Source: an uncultured Victivallales bacterium (lineage in GTDB: Bacteria; Verrucomicrobiota; Lentisphaeria; Victivallales; UBA1829). Taken from it: DNA of 41,790 nucleotides. The translations under genes and the position numbers were made by a program. The stretch covers positions 1-41,790 of the forward strand of contig CALXRL010000017.1 in NCBI GenBank assembly GCA_944390735.1. The letters run 5' to 3'. Below, piece by piece: positions 7,705 through 15,060 of this stretch; within the stretch, counting starts at the first letter, position 1; each line of letters starts with the position of its first letter. The notes beneath the pieces are model-generated. The model was not told the origin of the DNA, did not search any database, and worked only from the letters and a program-made list of their open reading frames with translations.

Positions 7705-9078
7705 TTACTGGACTACAACGGGTTCAATGTCGAGAATGCGGCAGAGGTCAAGCAGTTCCGGCACGATGTCCCCGTAGGCAAGGGCGTAATGGTGTTCCCA
7801 GCCCTGGCCGATGACGACTTCGCGGAGCTTGTCGCATCCGGCGTCAAATTTGATTTTCAGCGGATTGCCGCGGACGAAAAGATCGGTATCGAGTCCTTCG
7901 CCGGTGGCGATGAGCATCCGGAAGCCGTCGCCGTCGCGCTTCTCGCCGAGACGAGCCAGCGTGACGCGTCCCGGTTTGAGCGGAAACTCGTCCGTGACCC
8001 CCTTGACTCCGCCTCCTTCGACGGTCGCGCTGTGACAGAGCTTTGCCTGATATCCCTCTTTGCAGAGTCGGCACGGAGCCGCGCCGCAGTGCCATGCCAC
8101 GCCGTAATCGCCCTCCATCACGATCATGTCGCAGAAGAACGGCAGATCGCCGGTGAGCTCCTGTTCGATCCGCATCATGACCGCGCCGTAGGCGTCGCCT
8201 TCGCAGGCCGTGAGAAACCCGTGATTGGTGAGATGTCCGATGGTCGAGCAGATCGCAATTCCATAAAGATCATTGGAAATGAATTCCGGCCAGCAGCGCA
8301 TGGCGAAGGTGTCGACAAGGAACTTGTCCTTCATCTTGCCGACCGCGGCATACAGGGCGGCGGATTTCTTAAGCTGTTCTTCACTGGGACCGTCGGTCTC
8401 ATGAACTTTGGCGTCGGAAAGAATCGTTTTCATGGCATCGTCGAGTTCCTGATCGGTCAGATGGCGCGCCGTTTCGATCACTTCGTGCTCCGTGATGAAC
8501 TTGACCTCCGGCCCGACTTTCGTGCGCAGAAGCATTTCGTCGCAGCTGGAGGTGAAGAACCCGGGAACGCGTCCTCCGATCACTCCGATGCGCATTCTGG
8601 AAAGCATGTTGAGCGTTTTTGTGACACGGATCGCCTTTTCCAGTCCCGCGGCGGCCTCCTTCGACCCGACCTCCGCATGGACATGAAAATAGGGAACGTG
8701 CATCCGGTACATGAAATGCGAGTTCATGTTCGCCGCGCAGAAGGAGTTGTTCTGGAGACGGCCTCCTTTCGGATCCGGTTCCTTCATCGACCAGAGAACC
8801 ACCGGCACTTTCAGTCTCTGCGCAAACATCGGAACGATCACTCCCAGCGAGAAGGTCATGAAATGCGCCACAATCATGTCGGGCCGTTCCTTTTCGAAGA
8901 AATCGAGCTCCTGAATCGCCTTGTCCTCGAAATCGATCATGCGGTCCCCGCCGATGACCTCAACGTTCGGAAGACTCTGAAGATACTCTTTTGCATTCTT
9001 CCGCGCGGCTTCGAGCGTTTCGTTGGTCCAGTTCGCCTTTGTCAGCGGAAGATAGCCGATCTTGAATGTGTGTGCCAT
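7705..9078 (-). CDS. L-fucose/L-arabinose isomerase-like protein
   Basis: A 457-residue protein of the FucI/AraA superfamily, which interconverts aldoses and ketoses with a divalent metal. Recognisable blocks: VPVVLWSMKEPD (91-102), a Rossmann-like IGVIGGRVPGFF (164-175), FAMRCWPEF (258-266), ACEGDAYGAVM (291-301; Glu293 a likely metal ligand), and GDYGVAWHCGAAP with His330. It is much shorter than classical FucI (about 590 residues) and belongs to the shorter fucose-isomerase-like group whose substrates vary. The frame runs upstream to 9333, but ATG 9078 is right: it has TAAGGAG, which also forms the stop of the kinase gene 10 bp before. With the FGGY kinase it makes one of two isomerase-kinase pairs in this operon. 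Confidence 0.85.
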   Translation of the reverse strand: MAHTFKIGYLPLTKANWTNETLEAARKNAKEYLQSLPNVEVIGGDRMIDFEDKAIQELDFFEKERPDMIVAHFMTFSLGVIVPMFAQRLKVPVVLWSMKEPDPKGGRLQNNSFCAANMNSHFMYRMHVPYFHVHAEVGSKEAAAGLEKAIRVTKTLNMLSRMRIGVIGGRVPGFFTSSCDEMLLRTKVGPEVKFITEHEVIETARHLTDQELDDAMKTILSDAKVHETDGPSEEQLKKSAALYAAVGKMKDKFLVDTFAMRCWPEFISNDLYGIAICSTIGHLTNHGFLTACEGDAYGAVMMRIEQELTGDLPFFCDMIVMEGDYGVAWHCGAAPCRLCKEGYQAKLCHSATVEGGGVKGVTDEFPLKPGRVTLARLGEKRDGDGFRMLIATGEGLDTDLFVRGNPLKIKFDAGCDKLREVVIGQGWEHHYALAYGDIVPELLDLCRILDIEPVVVQ

Positions 9079-9088
9079 TTTCTTCTCC

Positions 9089-10012
9089 TTATCCTTGAGA
9101 TTGATGTTCCGCGAGGAACTCATCGACTTGTCTGCGTGTGGGAATGCCGGCGCGTCCGCCCAGTTTCCGACATTTGACGGCCGAAACCGCCGAGGCGAAA
9201 CGCATGCTTTCATAGAGGTCGGCGCTCTCCAGATATTTGACCGCGAACGCGCCGTGGAACACGTCGCCGGCTCCGGTCGTGTCCACCGGCGTGACCCGGA
9301 ACGCCGGGCAGTGAATGATTTTTCCGTTGTCAATCGCGATGGATCCCTTGTCGCCCATCGTGACTCCGGTGACTTTCGCCCCGATTTTCACGAGTTTCAG
9401 CAGCGCCTTTTCCAGATCCTGTTCGCCGGTCCAGGTGCGGGCGAAGTATTCGGAGGTGAACAGAAGATCCGTGTGTTCCATGATCTTTTCCACCCCGGGA
9501 CGGATCGTTCCCGCATCCAGACTGACCAGCACTCCATGTTTCCGGGCTTCTTCCGCGGCAACGATCGCCGCCGCCGTATTGTGGCCGTCGAGATGCAGAA
9601 GTTTTGCATTGAGAATCCGTTCCATGTCCAGCTCGGAGGGATCCAGTTCCCGGAGAGTGCCGCGCGTCCAGGCGATGCTCCGTTTTCCGGTCGGCTGGTC
9701 GATCCAGCAGTAGGCGATCGGCGAGGTGCTGTCCTGACGCACCCTCATGGAGCCTGTAAAGATGTTCTCCGCTTCAAGATCCTGAAGAATGCGTCTGCCG
9801 GGATCGTCGTCTCCGACCATGCTGAGGAAGGCCGTTTTCATGCCGAGCCGGGCAGCCGCCACGGTCGCCGTCGCCGCGGGGCCTCCGCCTTGAATCAGGT
9901 GTTCGAGAATCTGGACCTTGTGGTCGATCGGGATCTCCGGCAGAAGACAGATGTAGTCGTTGCTGCAGAAGCCGAGTCCGACAAATTCGATTTCATTCTT
10001 GTTTTTTATCAT
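9089..10012 (-). CDS. PfkB/ribokinase-family sugar kinase
   Basis: The first gene of the operon; a 307-residue PfkB kinase. Motifs: QGGGPAATATVAAARLG (41-57), VGDDDPG (66-72), VTMGDKGS (217-224) and the ATP/anion-hole signature VDTTGAGDVFHG (243-254) with catalytic Asp250. The whole pattern, including GGRAGIP near the C-terminus, looks like the sulfofructose-kinase (YihV) branch rather than IolC. However, of the three YihV sulfonate contacts as I recall them (Lys27, Asn109, Arg138), only the lysine is kept (Lys32); Trp115 and His144 stand at the other positions. It probably phosphorylates an ordinary ketose or ketose phosphate. RBS AAGGAG, ATG 10012. Confidence 0.88.
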   Translation of the reverse strand: MIKNKNEIEFVGLGFCSNDYICLLPEIPIDHKVQILEHLIQGGGPAATATVAAARLGMKTAFLSMVGDDDPGRRILQDLEAENIFTGSMRVRQDSTSPIAYCWIDQPTGKRSIAWTRGTLRELDPSELDMERILNAKLLHLDGHNTAAAIVAAEEARKHGVLVSLDAGTIRPGVEKIMEHTDLLFTSEYFARTWTGEQDLEKALLKLVKIGAKVTGVTMGDKGSIAIDNGKIIHCPAFRVTPVDTTGAGDVFHGAFAVKYLESADLYESMRFASAVSAVKCRKLGGRAGIPTRRQVDEFLAEHQSQG

Positions 10013-10036
10013 CTGGAAAATCTCCTTCCATTGGTA

Positions 10037-10064
10037 AGAATATCTCTCTTTTCGGAAATGTCAA
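10037..10064 (-). promoter_or_regulatory. Promoter of the seven-gene sugar operon
   Basis: Read on the minus strand: TTGACA (10064-10059), a 16-bp spacer, then TATTCT (10042-10037). The -35 box is perfect and the -10 matches 4 of 6. The predicted transcript starts near 10030, about 20 bases before ATG 10012. A TGAGAA motif (10073-10080) lies just upstream of the -35 box. Confidence 0.6.
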
Positions 10065-10072
10065 GAAACTGA

Positions 10073-10254
10073 AATGAGAATATTTGATAAAAAATGAAAA
10101 AATATGATAATTCGGAATCTGTTGCTTCCTCTTCCGCGTTTTCTCTTTTATTTTTCTATTCTCGCGATTCGAGATTCACTTGTTTTCTCACTCCTGACTG
10201 CGAAAATATGATATAAAAATGAGAAATTTCAGAAAAATATCACTTTTTCTCATT
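10073..10254. promoter_or_regulatory. Repeated TGAGAA/TTCTCA operator-like sites for the DeoR regulator
   Basis: The AT-rich 295-bp region between the operon and deoR has four copies of one motif: AATGAGAA at 10073-10080, TTTCTCACT at 10184-10192, AATGAGAAA at 10218-10226 and its exact inverse TTTCTCATT at 10246-10254. The last two form an inverted repeat, and its right arm overlaps the deoR -35 box. The first copy abuts the operon promoter. This fits a DeoR-type repressor acting on both promoters, with autoregulation. The binding role is inferred. Confidence 0.5.
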
Positions 10255-10280
10255 GACTTCTCTCACACAACCGGTATAGT
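10253..10280 (+). promoter_or_regulatory. Promoter of the deoR-type regulator gene
   Basis: TTGACT (10253-10258), a 16-bp spacer and TATAGT (10275-10280): each box matches 5 of 6. ATG 10308 follows with GGGAG (10298-10302) as ribosome site. The -35 overlaps the inverted operator arm at 10246-10254, which suggests autorepression. Confidence 0.6.
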
Positions 10281-10307
10281 ACCCGGAAAGAAACCCCGGG
10301 AGCGTGT

Positions 10308-11030
10308 ATGAAGAATCTGCGGACTTTTGCCATTGTCGATTATCTGAAAACCAGAAAATACTGTTCCGTCAACGAACTGATGGAACAGTTTCATGTGTCG
10401 CCTGCGACGATCCATCGGGACATTGCCAGTCTGGTTGCCCGGAATCTGATCCAGAAGGTTCACGGCGGCGTGGCCTATATCGATCAGTCGGAAGCTGCGG
10501 ACAAAATGACCGTTCTCTCCTCCACCTTTCAGGAGCGGATCAACTGGAACCAGAACCGGAAACGGAAAATTTCCGAGTCCGCGATTCAGGAGATCGCTGA
10601 AGGAGACATTATTTTTCTGGACTCGTCCACCACGGTGTTTTTCCTTGCGGAGCGGCTTCTGGAATCCTCCTTTTCGAACCTGACCATCGTGACGAATTCC
10701 GCGATGATTATTCAGAATTTTCATAAATTTCCGCCGCATTACGTTCTGATTTCTCTCGGGGGAACGTTTGATCTTCAGCTGAATGCGTTTCTCGGGCAGG
10801 CGGCGATCCGCGAACTGGAACGGCTCTCCATTTCCAAGGCCTTCATTTCCGCATTCGGGATCGACGGGGAGCTGGTGACGACGAATCATGAATATCACTC
10901 CTCCCTGCTGCTGAAGGTGCTGGAGGTTGCCAAAAAACGGTATCTTCTCGCGGACCGCAGCAAATTTGACCGCAGCGGTCTCTTCAAACTCGGAACCCGA
11001 TCCTCCTTTGACCGGATTATTACCGATTGA
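10308..11030 (+). CDS. DeoR/GlpR-family transcriptional regulator
   Basis: A 240-residue DeoR-type repressor. The N-terminal winged helix (1-58) reads SVNELMEQFHVSPATIHRD then LVARNLIQKVHGGVAY, the standard DeoR wing. The C-terminal DeoRC sugar-phosphate sensor shows IQEIAEGDIIFLDSSTTVFFLAERL, LGGTFDLQLNAFLGQAA and ISAFGID. Members of this family usually release DNA on binding a phosphorylated sugar intermediate. It is divergent from the sugar operon and shares its control region, so it very likely regulates it, with the kinase product as a plausible effector (inference). A strong terminator follows. Confidence 0.92.
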   Translation: MKNLRTFAIVDYLKTRKYCSVNELMEQFHVSPATIHRDIASLVARNLIQKVHGGVAYIDQSEAADKMTVLSSTFQERINWNQNRKRKISESAIQEIAEGDIIFLDSSTTVFFLAERLLESSFSNLTIVTNSAMIIQNFHKFPPHYVLISLGGTFDLQLNAFLGQAAIRELERLSISKAFISAFGIDGELVTTNHEYHSSLLLKVLEVAKKRYLLADRSKFDRSGLFKLGTRSSFDRIITD

Positions 11031-11094
11031 CCTTGCTTTCCGCTTCTCTGCGGATGAGCTCTTTTCTCCGGCACGAATTGTGCTGGAAACAAAC

Positions 11095-11137
11095 AACGCG
11101 GAACCGGAATTGACATCCGGTTCCGCGTTTTCTTTTT
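11095..11137. terminator. Strong intrinsic terminator between deoR and the GH27 gene
   Basis: A 13-bp perfect stem (ACGCGGAACCGGA, 11096-11108, pairing with 11116-11128), a 7-nt loop and then TTTCTTTTT on the plus strand. The minus strand also continues T-rich (TTGTTTGTTT), so it probably serves both convergent transcripts. Confidence 0.88.
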
Positions 11138-11166
11138 CCGAGGGCGCCGCGCAATCGCGGCGGAGG

Positions 11167-12603
11167 TCAGGCGTTCTGTTTCAGAAGCCGGACCCCGTGC
11201 GGAGCGATCTCGAGGATGGGCTGCTCCGAGTGGAAGGTTTCTCCGGTCCAGAGATCCGTGGCGGTATTCCCGAGAAGAAGGGGATGCTGCACAGGAGCAT
11301 CGGAGAGGTTGAAAACTCCGATTGCACTTCCGCCGTCCGCCAGCGCTTTGCGATAGATGCGGCAGGCTCCCGCGATTTCCAGTTCGGGTTTCGCCGCAAG
11401 AATATCCTGATCGATGGCGATGACCTCGTCGTTGGTCAGCAGTTCGAAGGTGGGATCATCCATGCCCGCGATGTCGCAGCTCAGGAGAAGCGGAGCGGAG
11501 AGAAGACTCCAGAGCGAGAACTGGGTCCTCTGTTCCTCGGGCGTCAGATTGGACTGCTTGTAGGTCGGATTCGGACGGTTCGGAATGCCGATGGCTCCGA
11601 TCTGCAGCATATCGGGATCGTTCCAGTGACCGGGAGCCATGTAGTTCCACCAGCCGGGATTGTGTTCAAAACCGATGCGGCTGATGCTTTCCCAGGTGTC
11701 CTTGATGTCCCCGGAGATCCGCCACATCTGCGCCAGTTTGGAGAGTTCCGGAGCAAGCGGATACGGAGAGTTGTTCGAAAGACTCAGAAGAATGTCTCGT
11801 CCGCAGAAACGGAGCGCGCGGCTGATGCGTTCCGTGGTCGGGACATCATTGATGTACCAGTCGACTTTGACAAAATCGACGCCCCATTCCGCCCACTGGC
11901 GGACGTCGTCATCGAAGCGCCAGACGCTGCCGGTCCGGTACTGTCCCAGATCGCGGCCGGACGGAAAGCGCCCGAAAACCTGATTGGGCTGAAGACGTTC
12001 TCCGGCGGGCTGGTAGAAGCGCTGTTCGTATCCGCCGTCGTCGGAGCCGCCGCGGAATCCGGCGTAGGAGCTGATCCACGGGGTGGAATAGAGGCCGAAG
12101 TGCAGTCCGAGCGAGTGGATGTAGTCCGCCAGCGCATACATGTCGGGAAAGCGCTCGTTACCCTGAAGGGCGTTGAATTTTCCGCCGCGTTCGCCCTGCC
12201 AGCAGTCGTCGATGTTGATGTAGCTCCAGCCGTGGGCGGCGAGTCCGCGGTCGACCATGGCGCGTCCGGCGGCGCGGATGGATTCATCGCTGACGCTTTC
12301 GGAATGGCAGTACCAGCTGTTCCAGCCCATCGGCGGAGTCAGCGCGATCTCCTCTCCGATCACAAGTTCCACCGAGAAGCTGACGGCGCCGGTTTCATTT
12401 TCCGCCACGAATTCCAGCGGATAGTTTCCCGGTGCGGCAATGGATCCGGAAACCGTGGCATTTTTGGCATGAAAAACGATTCCATCCGGCAGTTGTTTGG
12501 CCGACAGGGTGCCGTCGGTGAGCGGCAGATGGAAAAAGACCGGATTTCCGGGCCGGGCGCCGATCCGTTTTGCACCATTGTAGCGAGGCAGTGATTTCAT
12601 CAT
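11167..12603 (-). CDS. GH27 alpha-galactosidase-like glycoside hydrolase (cytoplasmic)
   Basis: A 478-residue GH27 enzyme with an N-terminal beta domain (about 1-85) and a TIM barrel opening with LTPPMGWNSW (88-97). The barrel shows NIDDCW (130-135), the nucleophile Asp248 in FVKVDW, acid/base Asp299 in RISGDI, and WNDPDML (327-333). The C-terminus is a beta domain with IGVFNLSD. An insertion at about 178-228 separates YSTPW from the strand carrying the nucleophile, and KVDW replaces the usual KYD, so specificity may differ from simple alpha-galactosidase (alpha-N-acetylgalactosaminidase or beta-L-arabinopyranosidase are also known in GH27). No signal peptide. ATGATG start at 12603, 12 bp after the GH35 stop with AAGGAA between: an operon with GH35. 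Confidence 0.88.
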   Translation of the reverse strand: MMKSLPRYNGAKRIGARPGNPVFFHLPLTDGTLSAKQLPDGIVFHAKNATVSGSIAAPGNYPLEFVAENETGAVSFSVELVIGEEIALTPPMGWNSWYCHSESVSDESIRAAGRAMVDRGLAAHGWSYINIDDCWQGERGGKFNALQGNERFPDMYALADYIHSLGLHFGLYSTPWISSYAGFRGGSDDGGYEQRFYQPAGERLQPNQVFGRFPSGRDLGQYRTGSVWRFDDDVRQWAEWGVDFVKVDWYINDVPTTERISRALRFCGRDILLSLSNNSPYPLAPELSKLAQMWRISGDIKDTWESISRIGFEHNPGWWNYMAPGHWNDPDMLQIGAIGIPNRPNPTYKQSNLTPEEQRTQFSLWSLLSAPLLLSCDIAGMDDPTFELLTNDEVIAIDQDILAAKPELEIAGACRIYRKALADGGSAIGVFNLSDAPVQHPLLLGNTATDLWTGETFHSEQPILEIAPHGVRLLKQNA

Positions 12604-12615
12604 ATGTTCTGTTCC

Positions 12616-14373
12616 TTAAAGTTCCGGAGTATCCGTGAGTTCTGCTTCCGGAGATTCGAGCTGATGAAGTTCGAGAATCTCCAGACGGTTGCTTCCCTTC
12701 CGCAGAAGCGGCGCCGGAAGATAGAGCGTGTGCGTGGGACCGATTTCCCAGTATCTTCCGAGGTTGAATCCGTTGAGGAAGGCGATTCCTTTTTTTCCCG
12801 GAATCCGGAGAAAGGTATCGGCGGGTTCTTCGACCTGGAATTCTCCTTTGTAGAAGCAGGGAGTTTCCGGCAGGGGGCGGTCGGCGGTCCGGTATTCCAG
12901 ACAAGAGAGATCCTCCAGGGGCAGGGGGAAGACCTCCCAGCCGAACTGGAACTGGTTGCCGACGCGGACTCCGTCGGTGATTCCCTTGCGGGCATTGCGT
13001 TCCATGAAGGGACCGTAGTTCGCGCGGCCCATGTTCTCCACAAGAATTTCGAGAATGTCTCCCTCCTTCGCGGAGAGGGAAAATTCATGCGATTCGTCGT
13101 TACAGTAGACGGTTGCCGCATGCGTGCCGTTCAGGTACACCAGGGCGCGGTCGCGGGGTTCGTCGATCACGACGGGTTCATTCTCAATGTCGCGGATCAG
13201 TTTTGTGCGGTAGAGAATGAATCCGAGTGACTGGCCGAGTTCCTCCATGCAGGGGGGCGTCGCATGAAATTCCGATTTGGAAAGGCGATTCAGATTTTTC
13301 AGAAGCGGGGCCTGTTCGGTCAGAGCCACTTTTCCGAAGGCTTTGACCGGCAGAGTCGGCGGGGGGGGGACGGAAAGATCAATTCCCGAGCCGAACTCGG
13401 CCAGAATTTTCCGGAACATTTCATATTTCGGGGTGATTCCGCCGTTTTCGTTGAGGGGAGCGTCATCGTCATAGCTGCTGACGGTCGGCTGATACTGTTT
13501 GGGGCCGATGCAGTTGGCCCCGTTGAAAAATCCGAAATTGGTGCCTCCGTGGAACATGTAAAGACTGACGTTTCCGTTGTGTTCCAGGATTTCCCGCAGA
13601 GAATTTCCTGCATCTTCCGGGGATCTGGAATGATGTTTTTCCCCCCAGTGGTCGAACCAGCCGTTCCAGAATTCGCAGCACATTTTCGGTTTTCCAGGCT
13701 GGAATTTTTCCAGTTCCTCGAACGCGTTTGCGGCTTTGCTGCCGAAGTTGCCGGTGGCCCAGACTCCGGGAAGGGTGCCGCCGTTGAGCATGGCGTAATT
13801 GGGCCCGTCGGATGTGAGCTGCATGATGCCGGGAAGGTGTTTCGAAAGCAGATCGGAAAGAAACTGGAGATACCGTTTATCGTTTCCGTAACTTCCATAT
13901 TCATTTTCCACCTGGACGGCAATGACGGGGCCGTCCTTTTTGCAGGAGAAACGGTTGATTCTCGGCAGAAGTTCATCGAAGTAGCGTTCGACCGCCTCCA
14001 GATAAGGGCGGTTGAAGCAGCGGAGCCGGATGCCCGGAATGGCCGTCAGCCAGCCGGGCAATGCGCCGAATTCCCATTCGGAACAGATGTAGGGGCCCGG
14101 ACGGACAATTACTTTAAGATCATATTGCCGGGCCAGGGAGAGATAGCGTTCCAGATCGCCGAATTCCGTAAAATGAAATTCGCCCGGGCGGGGTTCATGG
14201 AGGTTCCATGCGGTATAGGTTTCCAAAGTATTGAGTCCGAGAGCCTTCATTTTTCGGAACCGGTCTTCCCAGAGGGCCGGATGAATTCGAAAATAGTGCA
14301 TGGCTCCGGCGAGAATCCGGAACGGTTTTCCATCCAGCAGGAATTCCGTTCCCCTCATTTCAAATGTACTCAT
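12616..14373 (-). CDS. GH35 beta-galactosidase
   Basis: A 585-residue GH35 enzyme that removes terminal beta-galactose. Start chosen at ATG 14373 (MSTFEMRG): GGAG lies 7 bases upstream, whereas the ATG two codons earlier would leave no spacer, and the open frame back to 14514 is not needed. Catalytic residues: acid/base Glu158 in QVENEYGSYG and nucleophile Glu234 in MCCEFWNGWFDHWG. RPGPYICSEWEFGALPGWL and MFHGGTNFGFFNGA are family hallmarks. C-terminal jelly-roll domains follow (GFILYRT, FLNGFNLGRYW). No signal peptide, so it acts in the cytoplasm on imported oligosaccharides, with GH27 next. A run of nine C in the coding strand (13361-13369, the Pro-rich linker after the barrel) is a possible slippage site. 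Confidence 0.93.
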   Translation of the reverse strand: MSTFEMRGTEFLLDGKPFRILAGAMHYFRIHPALWEDRFRKMKALGLNTLETYTAWNLHEPRPGEFHFTEFGDLERYLSLARQYDLKVIVRPGPYICSEWEFGALPGWLTAIPGIRLRCFNRPYLEAVERYFDELLPRINRFSCKKDGPVIAVQVENEYGSYGNDKRYLQFLSDLLSKHLPGIMQLTSDGPNYAMLNGGTLPGVWATGNFGSKAANAFEELEKFQPGKPKMCCEFWNGWFDHWGEKHHSRSPEDAGNSLREILEHNGNVSLYMFHGGTNFGFFNGANCIGPKQYQPTVSSYDDDAPLNENGGITPKYEMFRKILAEFGSGIDLSVPPPPTLPVKAFGKVALTEQAPLLKNLNRLSKSEFHATPPCMEELGQSLGFILYRTKLIRDIENEPVVIDEPRDRALVYLNGTHAATVYCNDESHEFSLSAKEGDILEILVENMGRANYGPFMERNARKGITDGVRVGNQFQFGWEVFPLPLEDLSCLEYRTADRPLPETPCFYKGEFQVEEPADTFLRIPGKKGIAFLNGFNLGRYWEIGPTHTLYLPAPLLRKGSNRLEILELHQLESPEAELTDTPEL

Positions 14374-14414
14374 AATCATTCTCCAAATCAGATCATGTTT
14401 CAACGTTTCCGGAT

Positions 14415-14442
14415 AACATAGCATCTCCTGGATTCTTTTCAA
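14415..14442 (-). promoter_or_regulatory. Promoter of the GH35-GH27 operon
   Basis: On the minus strand: TTGAAA (14442-14437), a 16-bp spacer, TATGTT (14420-14415). It gives a leader of about 35-40 bases before ATG 14373. A tandem 10-bp repeat lies directly upstream. Confidence 0.5.
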
Positions 14443-14451
14443 TATTTTTAC

Positions 14452-14471
14452 GCTGAATTCCGCTGAATTCC
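14452..14471. repeat. Tandem 10-bp repeat upstream of the GH35 promoter
   Basis: GCTGAATTCC occurs twice in direct tandem (14452-14461, 14462-14471), about one helical turn apart and about 10 bp upstream of the -35 box. It is a candidate activator or repressor site. No regulator gene is adjacent, so the cognate protein is unknown. Confidence 0.4.
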
Positions 14472-14533
14472 GTTTTTCGTGAACATTCTTCGAAGGGGGA
14501 AGCAGGAAAATCATGATTCATGGAATGGAAAAA

Positions 14534-14975
14534 GCCCGCAGGGCCTTGGAAGGTGCAGGTCCGTGACCTGCTTCGGTCCAGCTGAATAAGCTGGTCGCCC
14601 ATCGGGCGAAATCCAGAGAAACGCTCCATTCCGACTCCGAAGCCCCATTGGACACCATGTTTGAAAAGCCCGCAGGGCCTTTGAAGGTGCAGGTCCGTGA
14701 CCTGCTTCGGTCCAGCTGAATAAGCTGGTCGCCCGCCGGGCGAAATCTTCAGAGATAAGAAAGCGGAGAATCCATCGGAAAAGAAATCGGTTTCGTGCTC
14801 CGCACGACCAGCGTCTCGCCGCTGAGGCTTTGAAGGTGCAGGTCCGTGACCTGCTTCGGTCCAGCTGAATAAGCTGGTCGCCCGTCGGGCGAAATCTTCA
14901 GAGAAAAAGAAAACGGAGAATCCATCGGAAAAGAAATCGGTTTCGTGCTCCGCACGACCAGCGTCTCGCCGCTGG
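14534..14975. repeat. Cluster of structured intergenic repeats (three A units, two B units)
   Basis: The 687-bp gap between GH35 and rsmB is mostly repeats. Unit A occurs at 14534-14613, 14668-14747 and 14822-14897; each carries three consecutive small hairpins: CAGGTC-cgt-GACCTG, CCAGCT-gaata-AGCTGG and TCGCCC-nnn-GGGCGA, where the last loop varies (ATC, GCC, GTC) while the stem is constant. Unit B (about 80 bp, 14746-14825 and 14896-14975) follows A and has CGTGC-tcc-GCACG and CAGCG-tctcgc-CGCTG. Copies are near identical. Stem conservation with loop change suggests a structured nucleic-acid element (REP/MITE-like, or a transcribed RNA). Open frames crossing it are repeat artefacts. No transposase is nearby. 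Confidence 0.8.
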
Positions 14976-15007
14976 ACCGCGACAAGGGCAGCGGCCCTTG
15001 ACCCGAG

Positions 15008-15027
15008 AAAAATGCATTCGCATTTTT
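15008..15027 (-). terminator. Hairpin terminator of the lnt-rsmB transcript
   Basis: AAAAATGC (15008-15015), a 4-nt loop, then GCATTTTT (15020-15027). Read on the minus strand it is an 8-bp stem whose 3' arm ends in TTTTTC, 33 bp after the rsmB stop. A second hairpin, CAAGGG-N6-CCCTTG, sits at 14983-15000 next to it. Confidence 0.55.
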
Positions 15028-15060
15028 CCGCAGGATTCGTGTCGGAGCCGGAATGAGAGG

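Noticed and set aside
5405..9177. Long plus-strand open frames opposite the kinase, IolB and isomerase genes
   Set aside because: They are mirror frames of strongly supported minus-strand genes, have no family motifs or ribosome sites, and reflect GC-rich codon use.
1991..10012. Complete myo-inositol catabolic operon
   Set aside because: Only IolB is convincing; IolD, IolE and IolG are absent and the PfkB kinase is not IolC-like.
1991..10012. Sulfoquinovose (sulfoglycolysis) operon
   Set aside because: The kinase looks YihV-like, but two of three remembered sulfonate contacts are changed, the aldolase is class II, and no sulfoquinovosidase or sulfolactaldehyde reductase is present.
14534..14975. 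CRISPR array
   Set aside because: Units are long, hairpin-rich and separated by related rather than unique sequence, and no cas genes are present.
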